From: G965215225 sp965215225
GTDB taxonomy: Bacteria; Pseudomonadota; Gammaproteobacteria; CBDBNL01; JAAOII01
NCBI GenBank assembly: GCA_965215225.1
Contig: OZ244039.1
Location: forward strand, 806,001-870,000
Direction of reading: 5' to 3'
Length of the DNA: 64,000 nucleotides
The notes beneath the pieces were generated by a model, which searched no databases, was not told where the DNA came from, and was given only the letters and a program-made list of their open reading frames with translations. Numbering within the stretch: the stretch's first letter is position 1; each line of letters starts with the position of its first letter. Below, one piece after another: positions 8,149-15,256 of the stretch. Both the position numbers and the translations under genes were made by a program.

Positions 8149-8919
8149 ATGAAAACAAATATTATCTACAAAGGGGATTGTATTGATGTGCTCGATGAGA
8201 AAGTTGATAAAAATTCTATTGACCTAATTTTTGCTGACCCGCCCTATAACCTATCTGGGAATGGATTGAAGTGGAAGGGGAATAAAACAGGAGGCGATTG
8301 GCATATGGTCAATGAGGAATGGGACAAGATGACAGAGCCAGAATATTTGCAATTTACCAGAAAATGGCTTGATGCGTGCAGTAGAGTTTTGAAAGAAAGG
8401 GGTTCAATTTATGTTGCATGTAGTTATCACAACATTGCAGAAGTAATGATTATTTTGAAACAACTTGATTTCAAAATAAACAACATCATCACTTGGCATA
8501 AAACAAATGCGATGCCAAATATGACAAAACGAGTGTTTACACACTCAACGGAATTTGTTGTTTGGGCAGTTAAAGGAAGTGGCTGGACATTTAATTACGA
8601 AAGAATAAAAGAAATAAACCCTGATAAACAAAAAGATGGCAGTCCAAAACAAATGCGAGATTCTTGGGGGATGCCTCTTGTCCAGGGTAAGGAGCGTTTG
8701 CGTGGCAAAGACGGGCGCGCACTTCATCCAACCCAAAAACCAGAAGAAATGCTTAAACGAATTATTTTGGCAAGTTCGGATAAAGGAGATATTGTTCTCG
8801 ATACATTCTTGGGAAGTGGGACAACAACTTATGTGGCAAAAAAATATGGTAGATACTGGATTGGAATTGAAAAAAATAAAGAATATGTAAGAATCGCTAC
8901 CCAACGAATGCAAGAATGA
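8149..8919 (+). CDS. site-specific DNA methyltransferase, beta class (N4-cytosine/N6-adenine)
   Basis: The 256-residue enzyme has motif IV 'FADPPYN' near residue 28 and motif I 'DTFLGSGTT' near residue 225, the circularly permuted order of beta-class methyltransferases such as DpnA. 'HPTQKP' (motif X region) lies between them. It is the third gene of the island, 3 nt after the endonuclease stop, and probably modifies the second strand of the asymmetric site. DPPYN rather than SPPY favours adenine methylation. AT-rich like the rest of the island. Confidence 0.88.
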   Translation: MKTNIIYKGDCIDVLDEKVDKNSIDLIFADPPYNLSGNGLKWKGNKTGGDWHMVNEEWDKMTEPEYLQFTRKWLDACSRVLKERGSIYVACSYHNIAEVMIILKQLDFKINNIITWHKTNAMPNMTKRVFTHSTEFVVWAVKGSGWTFNYERIKEINPDKQKDGSPKQMRDSWGMPLVQGKERLRGKDGRALHPTQKPEEMLKRIILASSDKGDIVLDTFLGSGTTTYVAKKYGRYWIGIEKNKEYVRIATQRMQE

Positions 8920-8923
8920 TAAC

Positions 8924-8959
8924 TAGAATCTCAAAACTCAAAAACTTCGGTAGATTCTA
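8924..8959 (+). terminator. weak inverted repeat after the restriction-modification operon
   Basis: TAGAATC and GATTCTA form a 7-bp perfect inverted repeat with a 22-nt loop just after the last island gene. There is no strong T run, so terminator function is only possible. It lies between two convergent genes. Confidence 0.25.
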
Positions 8960-9013
8960 TGATTCTATTTAAAGAGAGTTCAACCCCTGTTCCAAAACAC
9001 CGCTGCTAATCAG

Positions 9014-9064
9014 CTAAATCTTCCTGCTATCATAAGCCCAATGAAGTAGCGCTTGTCTTTGTCT
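9014..9064 (+). repeat. right 51-bp direct repeat of the restriction-modification island
   Basis: Second copy of the 51-bp sequence at 4915-4965. It is the functional 3' end (minus strand) of the conserved hypothetical gene 9014-9514, so insertion left the gene intact. Confidence 0.9.
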
Positions 9065-9514
9065 GGGTCGGCAATTTGTGTCTCCTGATGGACAATGCTT
9101 TTTCAACTGAGCTATATGTCTTTTCATTGCTTTCCATCGGTTAATCTGCCTTTCATCTTCCGATTTGATTCTTCTGCCTCTGTAATATCTACAATACCAT
9201 TGAAACCAGCCTCTCGGATCGTCTTGATATATCCATCCTTTTGCTTGCCAAACTCTTAAGGGCTGAGAGGCATGGACTTTGAAGTAGTTGAGCGTTTTGT
9301 CCTTTTTGCCTTTTGTTAGCTTTGCGTTTTTGAACCAGTCGGCTGGGAACTCGTCAGTGCAGTCGGTCATATACTTGCCGCCGAAAACTCCTAATTCAAG
9401 CATTTGTTTAGGCGAGAGTTGGGGACTGAAATCTTGGTGGAAGTTCTTTCCTTCTGGTTCTTGCAGAATATAGCTATAGTTCTGCATCTTGTCGCTGACC
9501 CTTATCCTTTTCAC
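9014..9514 (-). CDS. conserved hypothetical protein, 166 aa
   Basis: The protein has strongly conserved-looking blocks: 'LELGVFGGKYMTDC', 'FPADWF', 'DPRGWFQWYCRYYRGRR', 'QINRWKAMKRH' and the C-terminal 'CRPRQRQALLHWAYDSRK'. I recall a family with these blocks in many bacteria and some eukaryotes, function unknown; this is memory and was not searched. It is aromatic and basic, with no signal or membrane helix. The start is a GTG 0 nt after the stop of the upstream membrane-protein gene, so the two are coupled. Its 3' 51 bp are duplicated at 4915-4965 on the other side of the restriction-modification island. Confidence 0.75.
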   Translation of the reverse strand: MKRIRVSDKMQNYSYILQEPEGKNFHQDFSPQLSPKQMLELGVFGGKYMTDCTDEFPADWFKNAKLTKGKKDKTLNYFKVHASQPLRVWQAKGWIYQDDPRGWFQWYCRYYRGRRIKSEDERQINRWKAMKRHIAQLKKHCPSGDTNCRPRQRQALLHWAYDSRKI

Positions 9515-9925
9515 CTAGTCTGCTTTTTCGCTGCTTGGTTTCGTCCCTTCCTGTTCTATGAGCCAGAGTAGAAATAGTTCAATCATCACTAGAGTGAGTC
9601 CTACATAGCTGAGGCTGGTGGTGACATCGGTTCTAACTCCAGCGAAGATATCGCTTAGCTGAGTGACTATCAGTGTCATAAGGGCTATGATGAGAGGCAG
9701 TTTCCTCCTATATATGCTTGCCAATAACAATCCCACTACTATGGCGGCGTTCTTGCCGCCCCAGCTAAACAACAAGAAACCATGTTCGGTTGTTTTCATT
9801 GAGTCATAGAACCAGATTGGATTCAACCAAGCCTGCCAAGATAGCCAAGCATAGAGCAATATCAATAGGGCAGGTATTATTAGAATCCACCAGGGCAGAT
9901 GGCTTGGCGATGGTTTAGTTTGCAT
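9515..9925 (-). CDS. small hypothetical integral membrane protein, 136 aa
   Basis: Four membrane helices are apparent (about residues 11-30, 52-70, 74-92 and 103-123), with a hydrophilic C-terminus. No family recognised. The frame stays open upstream to 10237, but that part overlaps rnhA on the opposite strand and has no conserved character, so I place the start at the ATG at 9925, 64 bp from the divergent rnhA start. Stop adjoins the GTG start of the 166-aa protein. Confidence 0.65.
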   Translation of the reverse strand: MQTKPSPSHLPWWILIIPALLILLYAWLSWQAWLNPIWFYDSMKTTEHGFLLFSWGGKNAAIVVGLLLASIYRRKLPLIIALMTLIVTQLSDIFAGVRTDVTTSLSYVGLTLVMIELFLLWLIEQEGTKPSSEKAD

Positions 9926-9988
9926 AATGATGTCTATTATATTATTTTGAAGAGAAAGGACAATCTGAGACCTCTTATAATGTTTTAT

Positions 9989-10423
9989 ATGATAACAATT
10001 TTTGCTGATGGTTCTTGTTCTGGTAATCCGGGTCCGGGCGGTTGGGCTGCAATTATTTGTAATGGAGACAACAAGCAGATCCTTAAGGGAGGAGAAGAGG
10101 ATACCACCAATAATCGAATGGAGTTGCTTAGTGCTATTAAGGCTCTGGCAAGTCTGCCACCTAATCAAGAAGTGACCATGTTCATGGATTCGCTTTATGT
10201 AGTCAAAGGGATGACTGAATGGATTGGCAACTGGCAAAGAAGGGGTTGGCGTAACTCGGAAAAGAGGGCAGTTAAAAATCGCGATCTATGGGAGAAGTTA
10301 TTAGAGCTGAGTCTTTGCCACAGGGTTCAGTGGCAGTGGGTCAAGGGACATTCGGATCTAAAAGAAAACGATGAAGTAGATATGCTGGCACGCGCCGAGG
10401 CCGAAAAATTCTTAACCAGGTGA
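9989..10423 (+). CDS. rnhA: ribonuclease HI
   Basis: Degrades the RNA strand of RNA-DNA hybrids during replication and repair. At 144 residues it has the usual length for the family. All four catalytic acids are present: D7 in 'ADGSC', E45 in 'NNRMELL', D67 in 'MDSLYV' and D131 in 'NDEVDMLA', plus the helper histidine in 'WVKGH'. An ATG at 9980 would add three residues; the long N-terminal extension open to 9899 is unlikely to be coding because it overlaps the divergent gene. The stop overlaps the dnaQ start by 4 nt, a common gammaproteobacterial pair. Confidence 0.95.
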   Translation: MITIFADGSCSGNPGPGGWAAIICNGDNKQILKGGEEDTTNNRMELLSAIKALASLPPNQEVTMFMDSLYVVKGMTEWIGNWQRRGWRNSEKRAVKNRDLWEKLLELSLCHRVQWQWVKGHSDLKENDEVDMLARAEAEKFLTR

Positions 10424-11109
10424 GGCAGATATTCTTAGACATAGAGACAACCGGTCTTTATAGAACCGATAGGATTATCGAAATTGGGATGGCTGAAATA
10501 ATCAGTGGTAATGTTGAGGAGGTATTTCATCAATATATAAACCCGACAATTCCCATTCCCGCTCAGGCGACCCGTATTCATGGCATCAATGATGAAATAG
10601 TGAAAGACGAACCTCCTTTCAGTGAGATTGCCGATTCATTAGCCGAACAGCTTAGGGATGCCAAACTAATCATTCATAATGCTCCTTTTGATTCCTACTA
10701 TATTAACTTTGAGTGGGCTCTTTTAGCTCAGCAAGAAAAGAGGGAATATATTTCCGTTCAAGATCTTTGCGCCGAACTGGTGGATTCTCTGGTAGTGGCG
10801 CGAACCAAATTCCCCGGCCAGCCCAACAATTTGGACGCTCTTATTGCTAGGTTCAGTATAGAAGCCACTGGACGAGCCGAAAAACATGGCGCGCTGGTAG
10901 ATGCTGTCCTATTGGCAAAGGTATATCAGGCCATGTGCTTTACCCAATCCAGTCTTGATTTGGAAGGTGTGACCAGTGAGGCTAGATTGAAGAATCTTAA
11001 TGTGGATATCAGCTCTCTGGGACCCTTCAGGCTGATAAAACCCACCGAAGCAGAGGAGGAAGCCCATAGGAAAGTGCTGGCAGAGTTCGGCATAGAAGAA
11101 AGTTTTTAG
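10420..11109 (+). CDS. dnaQ: DNA polymerase III epsilon subunit (proofreading 3'-5' exonuclease)
   Basis: DEDDh exonuclease of the replicative polymerase. ExoI is 'LDIETTG' (D7, E9), ExoII lies in 'IIHNAPFDSYY', and ExoIII is 'HGALVDAVLLA'. The C-terminal third, beyond about residue 180, would bind the alpha subunit. 229 residues, normal for the family. The start is GTG, overlapping the rnhA stop in GTGA, so translation is probably coupled. Confidence 0.93.
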   Translation: MRQIFLDIETTGLYRTDRIIEIGMAEIISGNVEEVFHQYINPTIPIPAQATRIHGINDEIVKDEPPFSEIADSLAEQLRDAKLIIHNAPFDSYYINFEWALLAQQEKREYISVQDLCAELVDSLVVARTKFPGQPNNLDALIARFSIEATGRAEKHGALVDAVLLAKVYQAMCFTQSSLDLEGVTSEARLKNLNVDISSLGPFRLIKPTEAEEEAHRKVLAEFGIEESF

Positions 11110-11431
11110 AATAGAACCCTATAAGATTTCATAGAGCCTTGAAGGCTTATACACTCATATGTGCCACTCATACATAAGCATGAGAGTTTTCTTAAGGACT
11201 TCAATAGGTTGGCAGATTGATTAGTAGATAAAAATCTTACTATACTCATAATATGAAGCCTCTGATTAATTAGCTTATTCTAACTATAAAAGCGTTTTGG
11301 TGGGAGTGATATTGAAATTGGGCGATGGCTCACGCAGTGATTGGTAATTGGGTGTTGTGATTGGGTAGTAAAGATATCTAAAGGGCAGTTTTTTGGTTTT
11401 TTAGCTATAATGTCTTTTAATCAAAACTTTC
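11110..11431. other. intergenic region with a dispersed repeat copy
   Basis: No gene is visible. About 11256-11292 closely matches 14888-14926 (roughly 33 of 39 positions by eye), a sequence containing TTATTCTAACTA. A TATAAT box at about 11406-11411, 21 bp before the glycosyltransferase ATG, is a possible -10; no clear -35 accompanies it. Confidence 0.45.
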
Positions 11432-12742
11432 ATGAAGAAGAAACCCGTAATCAGAACCTATTACCCTCAAGCAGTATTTTTACCTGATGGTATAGAAAGG
11501 GTTGTTTCATTGGAACAACAAGAGTCAATAGGCCATTTGCTCCCTGTGGAGCAACAAGTCAATTATGATAGTAAAACTTTGTTTTATGATGTGTTTGTTC
11601 AATCTAATCGGTTGATCTGTATAGGTCCGCATTTTTATAACATAGGTGCACCCTTAGCTATCAAGCATAAAGACAAGAATCTTAGCTTTGAGTTGATAAG
11701 AGGGGATGAATGGAGAGGACCAGAAGTAATAGATATAAAAATCCCTCCTCGACGGACGCAAGCATCTCGGTTGGATTTGGAATTTGTATTTAAGGAATTC
11801 ACTATTGAAGTTTCTTGCCATAACCACAAGAATATTTCGTTGGCACAAAAGGATTTGTGTTTGATTGTGTATCAAAAAGATAATCCACTTATCTGGATAA
11901 AGGATTGGTGCCGCTGGCATATAAGGGTGCATGGGGTTCAAAGGATAGTGCTTTATGATAATGGCAGTAGTTATTGGCCAACACTAGATAAGGAACTTGT
12001 TGAAATAGATGAAGAAGTAGAGATTATCTTAGTTCATTGGGCTTATCAACATGGCCCTATCCCTGATGTGCTCGGTCAATACAGATATGCCAAACACGGT
12101 ATGCTCAACCACTTTCGTCTTTTTTTGGGTATTAAAAGCTCATGGTGCATCAACTTAGATATTGACGAATTTCTTTATCTTGACAGTCCTCTGTCGTTAA
12201 GGAAATATTTAAACTTGCCTAAAAATTTTATGAGACCATATATTTCTTTAGATCATTACCTTTTTCCATCTGGTCAAGTGCCAGCTAAGAAGCAAGCGCG
12301 TTTTTACCATCACCGAATTAGATACAAATCAGAATATTGGAATGTGAGGGAAAACCATAAATATATTTGCCAACCTGATAAGGTTAAGCAAATGAAGGTT
12401 CATGGTTGTGTACGGAAGAGAGCGCAAGATGTTCTATTGTTATTGATAAAGAGAGGCGCTATTTCTAAAAAGTGGAATGCTATTTTTTTTCTTTTACTAA
12501 ACATAAAGAAGAGATTACAACAGCAAAGAATTGATTACAAAGAGAATCCTTTTTTCTATCATTTTCGTGATCTATATACTGGTTGGTATGGTGATGTGGA
12601 TGAAAAAGATAAAGGTCTTATGACAAGGATGCGGGCTATAAGCTCGATAGATCCGGCATTTCTTATTGAGGATAAACGGGTTATTCATAAGGCAATTGAA
12701 ACAGGGGTGATGACTGAACTAGAAGTTTCACAAGATTCATAG
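11432..12742 (+). CDS. glycosyltransferase family 2/92-like protein
   Basis: The central domain (about 140-330) looks like the GT-A fold of family 92-type enzymes (PF13704/PF01697 group). It contains 'IVYQKDNPLIWIKDWCRWH', 'IVLYDNGSS' and the metal/nucleotide-binding 'LDIDEFLYL' at residues 242-250. The N-terminal 130 residues are a beta-rich region without a recognised family. No signal peptide; probably cytoplasmic, acting on a cell-surface glycan. It stands alone between dnaQ and ychF, with no other polysaccharide genes nearby, so the acceptor is unknown. Confidence 0.75.
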   Translation: MKKKPVIRTYYPQAVFLPDGIERVVSLEQQESIGHLLPVEQQVNYDSKTLFYDVFVQSNRLICIGPHFYNIGAPLAIKHKDKNLSFELIRGDEWRGPEVIDIKIPPRRTQASRLDLEFVFKEFTIEVSCHNHKNISLAQKDLCLIVYQKDNPLIWIKDWCRWHIRVHGVQRIVLYDNGSSYWPTLDKELVEIDEEVEIILVHWAYQHGPIPDVLGQYRYAKHGMLNHFRLFLGIKSSWCINLDIDEFLYLDSPLSLRKYLNLPKNFMRPYISLDHYLFPSGQVPAKKQARFYHHRIRYKSEYWNVRENHKYICQPDKVKQMKVHGCVRKRAQDVLLLLIKRGAISKKWNAIFFLLLNIKKRLQQQRIDYKENPFFYHFRDLYTGWYGDVDEKDKGLMTRMRAISSIDPAFLIEDKRVIHKAIETGVMTELEVSQDS

Positions 12743-12844
12743 TTGCAAGGGAAGGCTATAATAAAAATGGGCAATTTCGAATATTAGCATCTAATTTATG
12801 GGAGGAACTCTTCATTGCATATCGGACTCTGAGTTTAGGGGGCT

Positions 12845-13936
12845 TTATGCTCCAGTGCGAAAATGCATCACATCTCCATCCTGCACTATATAGTCCTTGC
12901 CTTCTAATCGCCATAGTCCTTTCTTTTTGGCGCCCTGTTCGCTACCGCAGGCAATGAAATCATCATATTTGATCACCTCGGCGCGAATGAACAGACGAGC
13001 AAAATCGCTGTGAATAACACCAGCCGCTTGCTGGGCGTTGCTGCCTTGGGGAATAGTCCAAGCGCGGGCTTCGGTGGGACCTGCGGTAAAGAAGTTATGA
13101 AGGGACAGTAGTTCATAGGCGCAGCGGATTAAGCGATTGAGGGCAGGTTCCTCTAATCCTAGTTCAGCCAAAAACTCCTTCCTATCCTCAAGACTTAGCT
13201 CGGCTAGTTCTGCTTCTAGTTGGGCATTAATCTTTATCCAGCGGTTACCTTCGGCAAGAATCTGTTCCTCTAATACAGAGGTATCTAGGTTGGTTTTATT
13301 ATCATCACTTTGATTGATGACATAGATTACCTGTTTCATAGTGAGAAAGCAAAAGGGTTTTAGCGCCTCAGATTCTTCTTTAGTCCAAGCAACAGAACGC
13401 AGAGCCTTGCCGCTATTCAAACAGGACAGAACCTTGTCTTGCATCAGACTGGTCAAGGCTCTTGCCTCTTTATCGCCGCTATTTGCCTTGCGCTCATGCT
13501 TTTGCTTTGCTTTTTCTGCCACTGTCAGATCAGCCAGACTAAGCTCAGTATTAACAATTTCCATATCGGAAAGAGGATCTATCTTCTGCTCAACATGAGA
13601 GATGTCTTCATTGACGAAGCCCCGTAATAGATGGATAATGGCTTGAGTCTCTCTTATATTGGCAAGAAATTGATTGCCTAGACCTTCGCCTTCAGATGCC
13701 CCTTTTACAAGACCTGCTATATCAATGAATTCCATTGTTGCGGGCACTATTTTTTGCGGTTTGACTAGCGAAGCAAGGTTTTCTAGTCGCTGGTCGGGAA
13801 TGGCAACTACGCCTGTATGAGGGTCTAAGGTGCAGAAGGCAAAGTTCTCGGCTGCTACCCCCGCTTGAGTGAGAGCATTAAAAAGAGTAGATTTGCCTAC
13901 ATTCGGTAGTCCCACCAGCCCGCACTTAAGCGCCAT
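12845..13936 (-). CDS. ychF: redox-regulated ATPase YchF (OLA1 family)
   Basis: A TRAFAC-class P-loop protein that binds ribosomes and prefers ATP over GTP. Visible are the P-loop 'GLPNVGKST' at residues 8-16, switch II 'DIAGLVKGASEGEGLGN', a divergent G4 'NQSD' in place of the GTPase NKxD, a coiled-coil middle and a C-terminal TGS domain ending in 'YIVQDGDVMHFR'. The length of 363 residues is typical. In many gammaproteobacteria it follows pth; no pth is present here. Transcribed toward the glycosyltransferase gene. Confidence 0.96.
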   Translation of the reverse strand: MALKCGLVGLPNVGKSTLFNALTQAGVAAENFAFCTLDPHTGVVAIPDQRLENLASLVKPQKIVPATMEFIDIAGLVKGASEGEGLGNQFLANIRETQAIIHLLRGFVNEDISHVEQKIDPLSDMEIVNTELSLADLTVAEKAKQKHERKANSGDKEARALTSLMQDKVLSCLNSGKALRSVAWTKEESEALKPFCFLTMKQVIYVINQSDDNKTNLDTSVLEEQILAEGNRWIKINAQLEAELAELSLEDRKEFLAELGLEEPALNRLIRCAYELLSLHNFFTAGPTEARAWTIPQGSNAQQAAGVIHSDFARLFIRAEVIKYDDFIACGSEQGAKKKGLWRLEGKDYIVQDGDVMHFRTGA

Positions 13937-14252
13937 AACAGTTCTTTTTGGTTGTCATCAGTATATTGTCCATCAGCATATAGGAAGGGTTGATATCCGT
14001 TAATTTAGAAGATTAGCTTGACTTTCCTCTTATCATATCTGAAATTATGGGATTTGACAGATTATCTCTCATGCTGGCTCTTTATTTTTCTAGCATGGTC
14101 TCATAGCCTCCCAACTTAGACATCCTAAGGAAGCGCTACTCGCTGGGCTTCTATCATATATCTTTTTCTGAAAGATGGGTATAATGCTTTTTATATGAAA
14201 CCTCATTTATGATGTAAATTCATGAACTATTTTCAATAAGGGAGAAATTATT
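13937..14252. other. intergenic region carrying a dispersed promoter repeat
   Basis: No gene is visible. 14169-14201 repeats the promoter segment of the restriction-modification island (5044-5076). Just before it, 14130-14155 resembles, in the opposite orientation, part of the 51-bp repeat that flanks the island, sharing AGCGCTACT and GGGCTT blocks at about the same spacing. The segment may mark the left border of the transposase-containing insertion. Confidence 0.45.
14180..14185 (+). promoter_or_regulatory. probable -10 box for the transposase remnant
   Basis: TATAAT lies 68 bp before the transposase ATG, inside the 33-bp block shared with 5044-5076. No convincing -35 is visible. Confidence 0.45.
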
Positions 14253-14836
14253 ATGAATTGGAATAATTTAGATAAATCGGCATCGAGTCGAATGTATGAG
14301 ACACTATTGGAGCATAGGGCGATGAAGAAATTGGATCCCATCACAGAGCTGATAGATTGGGACGCCATTGAGAAACAGCTGCCGGCATTCGAGCAGCAGG
14401 GCAGCCCCACTTATCCGCCACTGAAAATGCTGAAAGTCTTGCTGCTGCGGACTTGGTATGGGCTCAACGATATCGAAATGGAAGAGCATCTGGGCTGGAA
14501 TCTGTTATTCCGGCATTTCACCGGTTTCGGTTTGGATCCGATACTACCTGACCATTTGGCCATTCGGAAGTTCCGCGAACAGATGCAGCAGGCAGGCTTG
14601 TTGGTGAAAGTGATAGATGATATCAATCACCAATTAGAACGAAAAGGACTCTTGCTGAAAGCTGGGAAGGTAGCGGAGTACGCCACCGTCATTAAGTTCG
14701 TCTCTTCTCGTCCGAAGAACAACCCCAACGAGGAGAGCAGCCAAGATACCGAAGCAGACTAGGATGTCAAGGTCAGTCCGACAACAAATGCAAGGCTACT
14801 TATGGCTATAGGCTTCATACCAAAACGGATGAATGA
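14253..14836 (+). pseudogene. IS5-family transposase remnant
   Basis: The first 169 codons encode the N-terminal DUF772-type domain of an IS5-family transposase ('WDAIEKQLP', 'YPPLKMLKVLLLRTWYGLND', 'FRHFTGFGLD', 'DHLAIRKFRE'). The frame then meets a stop at 14762. Remains of the next conserved block ('YGYRLHTKTDE') appear in another frame at about 14787-14836, followed by non-matching sequence. The DDE catalytic domain is therefore missing, and the element cannot encode an active transposase. A GGGAG ribosome binding site precedes the ATG. Confidence 0.8.
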
Positions 14837-15256
14837 CGACGAACAGGGCGACAAGAACTGCCCCCTTCATCCATCATTCCTATAGAATGAAAGCTTTGAT
14901 TAATCAGTTTATTCTAACTAATAAAAGGATGAGTTGATTATCTAATACGCATTTTTGTTGTTTTTGTCCCTATTTTCTTTGTTCTTTTTTTTGTTCTTGT
15001 TGTGCTTCTTTGAATGCAGATTTTTCCTGTCTGTTGTATAGTTGCTTTCATATTGTTAATCAATCGGTTATAATCTACCTTATGAAAAAAATGGCTAATG
15101 CTTCTGCTTCAAAAGCTTGTCAATATAAGTCATATAGCAGCTATAATAAGGCACTATAATAAGTAGCTATGATAAAACACTATGGCAAGTAAAATTAAAT
15201 TCTTTCAACAGCTTTTTGTTATTAACTTTGTCATTAATCAACTATAATGAAACATT
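14837..15256. repeat. intergenic region with a dispersed repeat and four 13-bp tandem units
   Basis: No gene is visible. 14888-14926 matches 11256-11292. 15141-15192 consists of four 13-bp units beginning CTATAATAAGGCA, each copy diverging a little. The 18-mer TTCAACAGCTTTTTGTTA occurs near 15203 and again near 15300 inside the start of the next gene. TATAAT at 15243-15248 is too close to the ATG at 15257 to act as its -10 unless translation starts further in. Confidence 0.6.

Noticed and set aside
9926..10237. N-terminal extension of the minus-strand membrane protein opposite rnhA
   Set aside because: It is the reverse of the rnhA catalytic region and has no hydrophobic or conserved character.
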